This document shows positions 13,611-21,752 of a stretch of 33,232 nt of DNA, in pieces. The DNA is from Peribacillus deserti (GTDB lineage: Bacteria > Bacillota > Bacilli > Bacillales > DSM-1321), in contig NZ_PGUY01000030.1 in the NCBI RefSeq assembly GCF_002863585.1, forward strand, positions 1 to 33,232. Reading direction: 5' to 3'. A model generated the notes under the pieces. The model made no database searches, had not been told where the DNA came from, and was given only the letters and a program-made list of their open reading frames with translations. Numbering within the stretch: position 1 is the first letter of the stretch; each line of letters starts with the position of its first letter. Position numbers and translations under genes: made by a program.

Positions 13611-14504
13611 CTACGCTGTTTTCCTCTCGATGTCTTTCCTTTTGCGCACCCACAAATCCGTTACTAACACGATACTTGCTAAAATAATGATCATCCCGAT
13701 AATCGTATTCAGGTGAATGGTTTCATTTAGAAAAACTACACCCCAGCCTACTCCAAATACCGGCACAAGAAAGGTTACGCTTGTGGTTTTTAGCGCCCCT
13801 GTCTTATTGATCAGATAGAAAAACAGAATATAAGCCATTGATGTACATACCACTGCTAAGGCGAGAACGGAAAAAATGGTTCCTGATGAAGGTAATCTAT
13901 CCGGCAGTGTAAAGAGAGCAAATGGAACAAGGACAATCCCGGCGCCAATCTGCTGGCCAATCGCCAAATCAAGCGGCTTTGCATCCGGAAAGTTTTTTGT
14001 AATATAATTACTGGCAATCCCATAAAATAGTGCCGCTCCCACAGAACATAATGCAGAGAGAATGAAAATCGTTCCGGTTGAACTCGTTCCCCAGCCTGCC
14101 AAAACTGCCACCCCGGCAATTCCCATGATCATTCCCGCTACTTTAATAACCGTAAGCGGAGTCTTAAACCACACAAACGCAACTAGAGCAGTAAACATAG
14201 GTGTAGTAGCATTAATAATGGAAGCTAATGAAGCTGTCAAATGCAGTTCAGCAGCCGTAATCAGCACAAAGGGAAATGCGGCATTAAGAGTGCCGACTAT
14301 GATATATTTTTTCCAATGAGCTCTAAAGCTGAATCGATACCGGATCACAGCGGTATAAAGCAGCAGGGCAAGCGCTGCTATCACTACACGCAATTCAACC
14401 GTAACAAATGGTCCCAATTCCGGCGTTGCAATACGAATAAATAAAAAGGAAGCCCCCCACACGGCAGCAAGCGAGAACAATGCTGCTAAATCCTTTCCTG
14501 ACAC
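13611..14504 (-). CDS. EamA/DMT-superfamily transporter
   Basis: This 297-residue inner-membrane protein has the ten-helix, two-EamA-repeat pattern of drug/metabolite transporters. First repeat contains WGASFLFIRIATPELGP and helix-loop segments up to about residue 135; the second runs from about 145 and ends GMIIILASIVLVTDLWV plus a positively charged tail. This family exports amino acids, nucleosides or metabolites; substrate cannot be inferred. Start is GTG (complement of 14502-14504) with TAGGAGTGG just upstream. It is divergent from the adaA gene, sharing an approximately 155-base intergenic region; no functional link is evident. Confidence 0.88.
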   Translation of the reverse strand: MSGKDLAALFSLAAVWGASFLFIRIATPELGPFVTVELRVVIAALALLLYTAVIRYRFSFRAHWKKYIIVGTLNAAFPFVLITAAELHLTASLASIINATTPMFTALVAFVWFKTPLTVIKVAGMIMGIAGVAVLAGWGTSSTGTIFILSALCSVGAALFYGIASNYITKNFPDAKPLDLAIGQQIGAGIVLVPFALFTLPDRLPSSGTIFSVLALAVVCTSMAYILFFYLINKTGALKTTSVTFLVPVFGVGWGVVFLNETIHLNTIIGMIIILASIVLVTDLWVRKRKDIERKTA

Positions 14505-14660
14505 AAAACCACTCCTATAAGCATTTTATACTTCTGCAATTGATTGTAATGAAGCTTCTCTAACAAATCGTTTCAATTCTTGCTCTTTAATTTTTTATAC
14601 TGCCATATACCTGCAGGCAATGATAAACTTATCATAAATAAAGAAAGTCTGTCGATTGGG

Positions 14661-15251
14661 GTGAACGTTATAGAAGAAAAAGTTTGGGAGGCAATCGTTA
14701 CCTGCAATGTTAATTTCGATGGTGTTTTTTACTACGGAGTGCTCACCACAGGCATTTATTGCCGTCCTTCCTGTAAATCAAAAACACCTAAAAAGGTAAA
14801 TGTTAAGATTTATGATACAACAGAAGAAGCAAAAGCGGATGGTTTAAGGCCTTGCAAGAGATGCCAGCCCAATCAGACGGTTATAGCTTCTCCTAGTGAA
14901 AAAGTTGTCCTTCAGGCTAAAGAGTTATTAAAGAATCAGTACTCAGAAGACTGGACTCTGCAGGATTTATCCACCCGGGTCTTTTCAAGTCCTTACTGGC
15001 TTCAGCGAAAGTTCAAAGAAAGCGTGGGGATGTCTCCGTTTCGTTATTTGACTCACCAGAGAATAGCATCCGCTGAACAGCTTCTGATATCTACTGATTT
15101 AACCATCACCGACATAGCCCTGAACTGTGGATTTAAAACATCATCTCACTTTTCGTCACTTTTTACTAGACAAAAAGGAGTCCCGCCGAGTACATATCGA
15201 CTACAGATGAAAAATTCCAATGTGAACTCAGATTCGAATACTATGGGGTGA
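14661..15251 (+). CDS. adaA: AdaA: methylphosphotriester-DNA methyltransferase and AraC-type activator
   Basis: This 196-residue protein begins the adaptive response to alkylation damage: a cysteine takes a methyl group from a DNA phosphotriester, and the methylated protein then activates repair genes. The zinc-binding Ada domain shows C34, C38, C65 and C68 with the same 4-27-3 spacing as E. coli Ada, C34 being the predicted acceptor (GIYCRPSC). Two AraC-type helix-turn-helix motifs follow (about 100-185; LQDLSTRVFSSPYWLQRKFK and ITDIALNCGFKTSSHFSSLF). GTG 14661 (MNVIEEKVWEAI) fits relatives best but has no clear ribosome site; the frame is open back to TTG 14580, so the start is uncertain. 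No adaB methyltransferase follows, unlike B. subtilis. Confidence 0.88.
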   Translation: MNVIEEKVWEAIVTCNVNFDGVFYYGVLTTGIYCRPSCKSKTPKKVNVKIYDTTEEAKADGLRPCKRCQPNQTVIASPSEKVVLQAKELLKNQYSEDWTLQDLSTRVFSSPYWLQRKFKESVGMSPFRYLTHQRIASAEQLLISTDLTITDIALNCGFKTSSHFSSLFTRQKGVPPSTYRLQMKNSNVNSDSNTMG

Positions 15252-15598
15252 ATCGATGATCTCGGATATATTACCTTTTGCAGAGTTACTGCTAGATCTG
15301 CTGGATATAAAAATACAAGGCATACCAAGCATATGTTCAGGTAAAGAAAAGAAGCATGGAGCATATGTTTAGGTTAAGAAAAAAACCATGGTTTTAGGAG
15401 CTTCTAAATGACTACAGATACGGATACATCATTCACCATAATTCTGCCGTTTACAGCTATCTTGATAAAACAGGCAAAGTTAAACTCCTGCTTCATCATG
15501 AAGAAGCAAGAATCAAGTTTATTTACTTTGTTAAAAAAGAGCATGGAGATTACACAAGTTTTTAAAGGTTTCTAATACTCCCGCTCAAGGTACTCCTT
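15252..15598. other. Gap with small frames and a 32-bp tandem duplication
   Basis: No complete gene is recognised. Contents: a 38-codon frame from ATG 15256 (MISDILPFAELLLDLLDIK) with GGGGTGA 5 bases upstream; the tandem duplication at 15328-15391; and a coding-like stretch 15398-15565 reading DYRYGYIIHHNSAVYSYLDK and ending TAA, which has no start signal and follows a TAG. The latter vaguely recalls the end of a SCO1/SenC-type thioredoxin-fold protein. Together they look like remains of one or two decayed genes. Confidence 0.4.
15328..15391. repeat. Tandem duplication, 2 x 32 bp
   Basis: AGCATATGTTCAGGTAAAG (15328 on) and AGCATATGTTTAGGTTAAG (15360 on) begin two adjacent 32-base units that differ at four positions. 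Confidence 0.75.
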
Positions 15599-16345
15599 TT
15601 AATCATTAAATAAATGGTGGAGCATCCGGTCTTTATCATTAAAGAATTGTTTCATAAGAATATAATGATTGGTATCTTCCAATCTAACTTCATGTAATCC
15701 TTCCTGTGTAAATTCCAGGATTTTTGCCTGTGGGTAAGCCATTATGATAGGCGAATGCGTGGCAATAATAAATTGTGAGTGATCCTGGACTAATTCATGT
15801 ATCCTCGCAAGCATGGAAAGCTGCCGGATGGGTGAAAGAGCGGCCTCAGGCTCATCTAAAATATAAAGTCCGTTTCCGTAAAAACGGTTCGAAAAAGTAG
15901 AAAAAAAGGCCTCGCCATGTGATTGTTCGTGAAGAGATTTCCCACCGAAAGAATCAATGACTTTTCCCCCGAAGCTAAATTCTTCCCTATCCATTTCTTC
16001 TATATTCGAAGCGACATTGTAAAAGGTTTCGGCTCTTAGAAAAAAACCGTCCTTCGGTCTGCTGACTCCTTTAACCAGCGTAATATGTTCATCAAGGCTT
16101 GAATGGGAATTGTATGTAGTAAAATTAAAATTAAACGAGCCGCCTTCTGGGTTGAATCCTGCAGCAATGGCTATAGCTTCTAGAATGGTGGATTTACCCA
16201 TTCCGTTTTCTCCAACCAGAAAGGTTACAGAGGGATGAAAGGATAATTCCTGCAGCTTTTTTACAGCGGGCAGATTATAGGGGAACCTATCGTATGACTC
16301 TATATTTTCCCGTTTAAGCCTCATGCCTTTAAGATATTGTTCCAT
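15599..16345 (-). CDS. Predicted ABC-type ATPase (COG3910-like AAA ATPase)
   Basis: This 248-residue soluble ATPase resembles the SMC/RecF-like single-domain ATPases of COG3910. Visible: Walker A GENGMGKST (K51), a shortened signature SHGEAFF in place of LSGGQ, Walker B LYILDEPEAALSP, and the H-loop THSPI. There is no membrane partner gene and no long coiled coil, so it is not a transporter subunit. Role unknown; relatives are often accessory and sometimes part of defence or repair modules, but nothing next to it points that way. ATG (complement of 16343-16345) is supported by TTGGAGG 8 bases upstream; the frame extends further up to 16366 without a better signal. It is divergent from the DUF2785 gene. 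Confidence 0.85.
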   Translation of the reverse strand: MEQYLKGMRLKRENIESYDRFPYNLPAVKKLQELSFHPSVTFLVGENGMGKSTILEAIAIAAGFNPEGGSFNFNFTTYNSHSSLDEHITLVKGVSRPKDGFFLRAETFYNVASNIEEMDREEFSFGGKVIDSFGGKSLHEQSHGEAFFSTFSNRFYGNGLYILDEPEAALSPIRQLSMLARIHELVQDHSQFIIATHSPIIMAYPQAKILEFTQEGLHEVRLEDTNHYILMKQFFNDKDRMLHHLFND

Positions 16346-16482
16346 GGCTTTTTCCTCCAATCTCAAAACGCCTTTTTACCATCTAATATACCATTCCAGT
16401 CATCCCCCTTACATATAAATCTAAAAGTGTTTATTTTGGGATTATATTCCTTTACACTTAATATAAAAACGGCGGGGGTATT

Positions 16483-17310
16483 ATGAAACTAAAAGAACAG
16501 CTTCAGGATCTTGCAGATCAAGAAAATAAATGGAATCTACAGAGGGATCAATTAGATACGCTTCTAAATGAAATGGTAGAAAGTATCGGGTCTCCGGATG
16601 CTGTCTTAAGGGACAAGCTTATTTATACAACTTTTTCAAAGCTGATTAAGGAAGACTTCCTGGATCAGCAGCAAATGGAGCAATTGTTAAAGACTTGCCT
16701 CGATCACTTAATTTTTTACAATATCTGTTCAAAGGAAGATGACTCGGTATTGACTCGTTCGTTTTCAAGCTTAGTGCTTGCACAGTTATTAAGTAAAGAC
16801 CGAACGCTATTAGTATTATCTAAATCATCAGTATCTGCAGCCATCAGCTCCAGTATCGAATATCTTATCAAAGAGGAAGATACAAGGGGGTACATAGAAG
16901 GAAAAGGGTGGGCGCACAGTATTGCACATGGAGCTGACTTTTTAGATGAAGCGATCAAACATCCTTATTTTTCTTTAGATAAGACAAAAAGCTGCCTAGA
17001 AGCAATCCGTACATGTATTCTGAATAAATCAGGTGTTTATATCGATGATGAAGAAGAACGGCTGCTTTATCCGGTTGAAGCCCTTCTGCAAAAAGGAATG
17101 CCGGAAAGAACCCTTTACGACTGGGTACAAAGTATCGTGGATGACCATGACCTTAAAGCGAAGGAAGGGTATTCACTGGAATATTTCCGTATGAAAAAGA
17201 ACACTTCTAACTTTCTTAAAAGTTTATATTTCAGATTATTAAGTAATAATCAGACGTCGGAGACAAGAGCTCTTATAGAGTATTCTGTAACACGATGGAC
17301 AGCAGGCTGA
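16483..17310 (+). CDS. DUF2785 family protein
   Basis: This 275-residue protein is predicted soluble and mostly helical, like HEAT-type repeat folds. The most conserved segment GKGWAHSIAHGADFLDEAIK (about 146-165) is the hallmark of DUF2785 proteins of Bacillus and relatives. No biochemical function is known. ATG 16483 follows GGGGG (16473-16478 region) by 4-5 bases. It diverges from the ATPase gene (137-base gap) and is followed by a promoter for the next gene, so it is likely monocistronic. No terminator is evident. Confidence 0.85.
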   Translation: MKLKEQLQDLADQENKWNLQRDQLDTLLNEMVESIGSPDAVLRDKLIYTTFSKLIKEDFLDQQQMEQLLKTCLDHLIFYNICSKEDDSVLTRSFSSLVLAQLLSKDRTLLVLSKSSVSAAISSSIEYLIKEEDTRGYIEGKGWAHSIAHGADFLDEAIKHPYFSLDKTKSCLEAIRTCILNKSGVYIDDEEERLLYPVEALLQKGMPERTLYDWVQSIVDDHDLKAKEGYSLEYFRMKKNTSNFLKSLYFRLLSNNQTSETRALIEYSVTRWTAG

Positions 17311-17330
17311 CAATTGTAATCCAAATGTAA

Positions 17331-17359
17331 TGTCGTATGCAGGAATTTTCTGTTATAAT
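17331..17359 (+). promoter_or_regulatory. Extended -10 promoter before the 86-aa gene at 17422
   Basis: TGTTATAAT (17351-17359) is an extended -10; the -35 position (17331-17336, TGTCGT) is poor with a 17-base spacer. Confidence 0.55.
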
Positions 17360-17421
17360 TTGTTTAAAGCTTTATTAAAAGGCTTTAAAGTATCCCCTAA
17401 CAATGAAAGGGGGAGGGATAT

Positions 17422-17682
17422 TTGGATTACAGCCAAATAAAAAAGTTATTAGAAGATCTAGCTTGTTCACCTTATATTGAAAGCAAAGTCTCACATACTC
17501 TAAGCCATAAGGATAAGAGGATGCTTGAGATCAGCTATAAGGGCGAGAACAAAACCTACGAAATTGTTAAGATTGAAAACCAATGTGTCGAGCATTATGT
17601 AGATGTAAATTCAGCTGCTTTGGCCATTACAACCGTCATAAATCACGAATTACAAACTGAATATATGAACCCAATACACTAA
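17422..17682 (+). CDS. Small uncharacterised protein (86 aa), possibly YkuJ/DUF1797-like
   Basis: The product starts MDYSQIKKLLEDLACSPYIE and has a helix, a three-stranded sheet (RMLEISYKGENKTYEIVKI) and a C-terminal helix (VNSAALAITTVINHEL). That order recalls the DUF1797 protein YkuJ of B. subtilis, but the identity is low by eye. TTG 17422 has GGGGGAGGGA directly upstream. A terminator overlaps the stop codon. Function unknown. Confidence 0.65.
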   Translation: MDYSQIKKLLEDLACSPYIESKVSHTLSHKDKRMLEISYKGENKTYEIVKIENQCVEHYVDVNSAALAITTVINHELQTEYMNPIH

Positions 17683-17718
17683 AACCTGCTGATCTTTTCT
17701 CCTAGCAGGTTTTTTTTA
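17681..17718 (+). terminator. Intrinsic terminator after the 86-aa gene
   Basis: AAAACCTGCT (17681-17690) pairs with AGCAGGTTTT (17704-17713) and is followed by TTTT. Confidence 0.85.
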
Positions 17719-17800
17719 TCATCCTTCAGCAAGAAATAAACGGGAACCCTAAAGCGACATTGCATATCTGAAAACTTCAATCAGAAAGGACGTTGAAAGA

Positions 17801-18418
17801 ATGCCTGTAAAATGGCTTGAATGGGCAAAGCAGATCCAGGCTCTTTCCCAGGCAGGACTTGCATTCTCTAAGGATATTTATGATTTGGAAAGGTTCGAGG
17901 CATTGAGGGACATTAGTGCGGAAATGGCAGCAGAACTTACTGGTACCCCAGTTGAAACCATGCATGGAATCTTCACGAACGAAAAGGGCTATCAAACTCC
18001 TAAAGTGGATGTAAGGGCGGTTATTTTTCATGAGCAAAAAATGCTACTTGTAAAAGAAAAAAATGATGATCTCTGGGCTCTCCCGGGCGGTTGGGCTGAG
18101 ATAGGGCTGACCCCAGGCGAGAACGCCGTTAAGGAAACCCGGGAAGAAACGGGTTTTGATGTAAGGCCGGTCAGGCTGCTGGCGGTGCTGGATAAGAAAT
18201 GCCATCCCCATCCCCCTTCCCTTTACCATGTTTATAAATTTTTTATTCTTTGTGAACTTGAAGGAGGAAAAGCAGCCCCGGGCATCGAAACTACAGAGGT
18301 TCGTTTCTTTGCTCAAGACCGGCTGCCGGCTCTATCAACGGCACGAAATACCGAAACTCAGCTGGATATCATGTTTGAGTTTTTAAAGAATCCATTAAAG
18401 AATACTGTATTTGATTAG
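17801..18418 (+). CDS. Nudix hydrolase with NUDIX_N domain (CDP-Chase-like)
   Basis: This 205-residue enzyme has a helical N-terminal domain (about 1-60, KWLEWAKQIQALSQAGLAFSKD) typical of the NUDIX_N group, then a Nudix domain (about 68-195). The Nudix box PGGWAEIGLTPGENAVKETREETGF (96 on) keeps catalytic E112, E115 and E116; the first box glutamate is leucine and the arginine is lysine, changes usual for this subgroup. A B. cereus member, CDP-Chase, cleaves CDP-choline and also removes 3' nucleotides from RNA; ADP-ribose-like substrates are alternatives. ATG 17801 has AAAGGA some 11 bases upstream, a loose fit. It is monocistronic. The second Nudix gene of the window (285-899) is unrelated in subgroup. 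Confidence 0.85.
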   Translation: MPVKWLEWAKQIQALSQAGLAFSKDIYDLERFEALRDISAEMAAELTGTPVETMHGIFTNEKGYQTPKVDVRAVIFHEQKMLLVKEKNDDLWALPGGWAEIGLTPGENAVKETREETGFDVRPVRLLAVLDKKCHPHPPSLYHVYKFFILCELEGGKAAPGIETTEVRFFAQDRLPALSTARNTETQLDIMFEFLKNPLKNTVFD

Positions 18419-18654
18419 CTGAACATGGAAAAAAAGGAGGTACTAGCTGCAAGCTATTGTTAAGAAAATGAATATTAATTCTGTTTCATGGCCGGTTAAA
18501 TGCCAAAGGAGTACGAAATTACATATAACCACAATTGAGGAGTGGAACCTTCATAGTTGAAGACTTTAGAGCCTGTAGTAGTTTAATAATGTAAGCAGAT
18601 ACATATTTGGAGCGTCATACCTTTAGCATAAAAAAGGAAAAGGGAGGATCATGA
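18419..18654. other. Gap before the molybdoenzyme gene
   Basis: AT-rich leader without a supported gene. AAGGAGG at 18434-18440 is not followed by a usable start, and a 12-codon frame from 18426 was discarded. The ribosome site of the next gene is GGGAGG (18642-18647). No regulator site or riboswitch (such as Moco) was recognised. Confidence 0.4.
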
Positions 18655-21003
18655 ATGGGGAAAACAAAGCACACGGGTCCTATTAAACTGGATAAAAAGC
18701 TGGACCCCTCTTTATGGGCCGGGCTTGCTCCCATGGGAATCGGCAGGATAAAACCCCATCATATCAAAGATACATTAAAGGCAGCATGGGACAATAAAGA
18801 CAATCTGCCTTATGCATACCGCATACTGACAGAGGGAGTATGCGATGGCTGTGCCCTTGGCGTTTCAGGTCTGCGGGATCAGACGTTAAGTGGACCGCAT
18901 GTATGCACGACCCGCCTTAATGTACTGAGATTAAACACGATGAGGGCAATTGAAGAGAAATGGCTGCATGATGTGGAAAACATGAAAAAGCTGACTAGTA
19001 CAGAGCTCCGTAAGCTTGGAAGAATCCCTTATCCCATGTCCCGAAAAAGAGGTGATAATAAGTTTACCAGGCTTTCCTGGGACGAGGCGCTTACCCGGAT
19101 CGCTGCAAAAATCCAGTCAATCAATCCCAGACAGCTCGCTTTTTATCTCACGGCCCGCGGGATTACCAATGAAGTATATTATACAGCAGCTAAAACCGCC
19201 CGATTCCTTGGAACGAATAATATTGATAATGCCTCCCGGATCTGTCATTCCCCAAGCAAGACTGCTCTCAAGAGGTCGATTGGCATAGGGGCATCAAGCT
19301 GCAGTTATAAAGATTGGATAGGTACCGATGTATTGGTTTTCTGGGGTTCTGTAGCCGCAAACAATCAGCCGGTATCCACTAAATATTTATATGCCGCTAA
19401 AAAGGCAGGTACGAAAATCATCATGATCAATCCATACAGGGAGCCTGCGATGGAAAATTATTGGATTCCTTCTATCCCTGAAAGTGCATTGTTCGGAACC
19501 AAAATCGTTGATGACGTGTATCAGGTTAATATTGGCGGAGACATTGCCTTTATGAATGGGGTAATGAAGCATTGGATGGAAATGGAAAGGGAAAACCGAG
19601 GTGCTGTGATTAATCATTGCTTTGTAGAGGAACATACGAATGGATACCAGGAATTAAAATATCACTTAATGAAGCAGGAATGGTCAGAACTCGAGAAATC
19701 ATCGGGTGTAACGAAGAGCAGAATGCTTGAGTTTGCCAGGCTGCTGGCAGATGCGGCAACCGGGGTCTTTGTTTGGAGCATGGGCCTGACTCAGCATCGA
19801 TTTGGTACAGACAACATTTCACAGGTTGCGAATCTTGCGTTGCTGCGGGGCTTTTTGGGCAGGGAAAAATGCGGTGTCATGCCGATTAGGGGCCATAGCG
19901 GTGTTCAGGGTTCCGGAGAGATGGGAGCAGATCCTTTTGTTCTCCCAGGAAGTGACTTTAATGAAGAAAATGCTGTTAGAATGGAACAGCTTTGGGGGTT
20001 CCCGGTACCCAGGTGGCAGGGGGATTCGATTGGACAGATTCTTGAAAATACTCTTCTGCCGCAAAATCATAAACGAAGGGTAAAATTGTTTTACACAAGC
20101 GGAGGCAATTTTTTAGAGACGATGCCTGATCCTGACGCGATAAGGAACATGCTTGAAGCGGTGGATATGAGGGTGCACCAAGATATCATATTTAACACAT
20201 CCACACTGGTTGATGCAAAAGAAGAAGTAATCATCCTGCCAGCCATGACCAGGTATGAACAGCCGGGAGGAGGGACCTCAACCAGTACAGAGAGAATGGT
20301 TTACTTCAGCCCGGAGATAGAAGGTCCAAGAATTGCAGAAGCCAGGGCAGAGTGGGAGATTTATCTAGATTTGGCATCTAGAGTTTACCCTGATAGAAAG
20401 GAGCAGATCTGCTTTAATAATGCAGAAGAAATACGCAGGGAAATTGCGGAGGCAAACCGAAATTATGAGGGAATACAGGACTTAAAGGTAAAAGGGGACT
20501 TTTTTCAATGGGGCGGAGCATGGCTTTGCGAAGATGGACTTTGCCCTACAAAGGATGGCAGGGGGAACCTGATTCCCATTGATATTCCTGAAAACCGGAG
20601 AACGGAAGGCCAGTTCTTTGTAACATCTAGAAGGGGAAAACAATTCAACTCTATGATCTACAGTGACACAGATTCATTCAATGGGGCCGGCCGGTATGAC
20701 ATATTAATGAATAAAGCAGATGCGGCAAAGCTGAGGATAAAAGAAAATGATCCGATTGTTGCCTTCAATAAATTTGGCACCTTTCAAGGATATGCGAAAT
20801 TCGGGGAAGTAAAGACGGGCAATATTGCTGTCTATTGGCCGGAGGGGAACATTCTCCTGCCGAAGGGTGTATTGGAGAGATATGCTAAAATCCCTGAATA
20901 CAATACTACCGTCATTATTGAAAAAGCTGAAACCTTTCACGCGCAAAAGGATAAAAGGTATCTTGAAAAGCGGATTGAGGAGCTTGAACTTACGGCAGAG
21001 TAA
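18655..21003 (+). CDS. FdhF/YdeP-type molybdopterin oxidoreductase
   Basis: This 782-residue protein belongs to the formate-dehydrogenase-alpha-like YdeP family with bis-MGD molybdenum or tungsten cofactor. Visible: N-terminal cluster region CDGC (C63, C66) and C84; molybdopterin domain starting RLSWDEAL; Cys197 in RICHSPSKTAL aligning with the selenocysteine/cysteine Mo ligand of formate dehydrogenase H; RGHSGVQG; and the C-terminal molydopterin-binding barrel (about 650-770, TSRRGKQFNSM). One cysteine of the usual four-Cys cluster motif is absent, as in relatives such as E. coli YdeP, which is linked to acid resistance. No fdhD, accessory electron-transfer or cofactor gene lies nearby. Reaction is unknown. 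ATG 18655 is 7 bases after GGGAGG; an overlapping ATG at 18651 is out of frame. Confidence 0.92.
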   Translation: MGKTKHTGPIKLDKKLDPSLWAGLAPMGIGRIKPHHIKDTLKAAWDNKDNLPYAYRILTEGVCDGCALGVSGLRDQTLSGPHVCTTRLNVLRLNTMRAIEEKWLHDVENMKKLTSTELRKLGRIPYPMSRKRGDNKFTRLSWDEALTRIAAKIQSINPRQLAFYLTARGITNEVYYTAAKTARFLGTNNIDNASRICHSPSKTALKRSIGIGASSCSYKDWIGTDVLVFWGSVAANNQPVSTKYLYAAKKAGTKIIMINPYREPAMENYWIPSIPESALFGTKIVDDVYQVNIGGDIAFMNGVMKHWMEMERENRGAVINHCFVEEHTNGYQELKYHLMKQEWSELEKSSGVTKSRMLEFARLLADAATGVFVWSMGLTQHRFGTDNISQVANLALLRGFLGREKCGVMPIRGHSGVQGSGEMGADPFVLPGSDFNEENAVRMEQLWGFPVPRWQGDSIGQILENTLLPQNHKRRVKLFYTSGGNFLETMPDPDAIRNMLEAVDMRVHQDIIFNTSTLVDAKEEVIILPAMTRYEQPGGGTSTSTERMVYFSPEIEGPRIAEARAEWEIYLDLASRVYPDRKEQICFNNAEEIRREIAEANRNYEGIQDLKVKGDFFQWGGAWLCEDGLCPTKDGRGNLIPIDIPENRRTEGQFFVTSRRGKQFNSMIYSDTDSFNGAGRYDILMNKADAAKLRIKENDPIVAFNKFGTFQGYAKFGEVKTGNIAVYWPEGNILLPKGVLERYAKIPEYNTTVIIEKAETFHAQKDKRYLEKRIEELELTAE

Positions 21004-21107
21004 TCTGCTGCAAACTATACTTTTAGTAAAGGCGCTTTATACTGTATGATCATCAGATTGACTTGAACTGGTTTACTGATCCCATAGTCAGCGGGGTGGA
21101 TAACTGG

Positions 21108-21140
21108 ATAGCTGCTCAGCTTAGGAGCAGCTATTATTCT
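21108..21140. terminator. Bidirectional terminator between molybdoenzyme and acetyltransferase genes
   Basis: ATAGCTGCTC (21108-21117) pairs perfectly with GAGCAGCTAT (21125-21134) around AGCTTAG. The T-run is weak on the plus strand. Confidence 0.6.
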
Positions 21141-21141
21141 C

Positions 21142-21639
21142 TTATAAAAACAACACCATATGTTCTTCATCGAAATATGTATGCCCAATTTTAAGAGCAT
21201 GTTTTTCTTGTCCATATATTTCAAAACCGAGAGAGGCGTAAAGCCTTTTCGCGGCTGAATTGCTCGTTACTACAGAGAGATAGATTTGTTCAATGCCGCT
21301 GTGTGATTTTGCAATGTTGATAGCTTCTTCCATCAGCTTCCGTCCCGTACCCTTGCAGCGATGTTCTTCCGTAACATACATGGCAAATATAGATGCACGG
21401 TGATTCATTTTCCTTTTAGGTTCTCGAACAAGAGTGACAATCCCAACTAGGGTTTCTTCTTTAAATGCCCCAATCGTATATACATTCTCAGCTTGGATTC
21501 TATGTTTGAAATCCTCGACTGTTCGGTCTTTTTCCTCTTCATAGCTTGAACCAAAGGCTTCAGGATTTTTTTGCAGAGCCTCGAGACGGATATGTCTGTA
21601 TGGTTCCGCGTGCTGAGCTCCCAATTGGATGAGCTTCAT
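21142..21639 (-). CDS. GNAT-family N-acetyltransferase
   Basis: This 165-residue protein carries the GNAT fold: motif C/D beta strands (TIGAFKEETLVGIVTLV), motif A strand and the acetyl-CoA pyrophosphate loop EEHRCKGTGRKL (about 92-102, RxxGxG), and motif B NSAAKRLYASLGFEIYGQE. Substrate unknown; the ALKIGHTYFDEEHMVL ending is common in small-molecule or protein-N-terminus acetyltransferases of Bacillus. ATG (complement of 21637-21639) has GAGGAGGG 5 bases upstream; the longer frame to 21684 is unsupported. It is divergent from recQ. Confidence 0.88.
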   Translation of the reverse strand: MKLIQLGAQHAEPYRHIRLEALQKNPEAFGSSYEEEKDRTVEDFKHRIQAENVYTIGAFKEETLVGIVTLVREPKRKMNHRASIFAMYVTEEHRCKGTGRKLMEEAINIAKSHSGIEQIYLSVVTSNSAAKRLYASLGFEIYGQEKHALKIGHTYFDEEHMVLFL

Positions 21640-21752
21640 ATTTTCCCTCCTCATGTAAAACGTAATAGTTGGTATCCATTTCAATCATAGCTTATTTCAT
21701 ATACAATTAGTGTGGGAATTATAGAATTAATATATTTATAGGAGGCTGTATT

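Noticed and set aside
18426-18464. 12-codon leader peptide before the molybdoenzyme
   Set aside because: No ribosome site before its ATG, and the AAGGAGG in it is within the frame.
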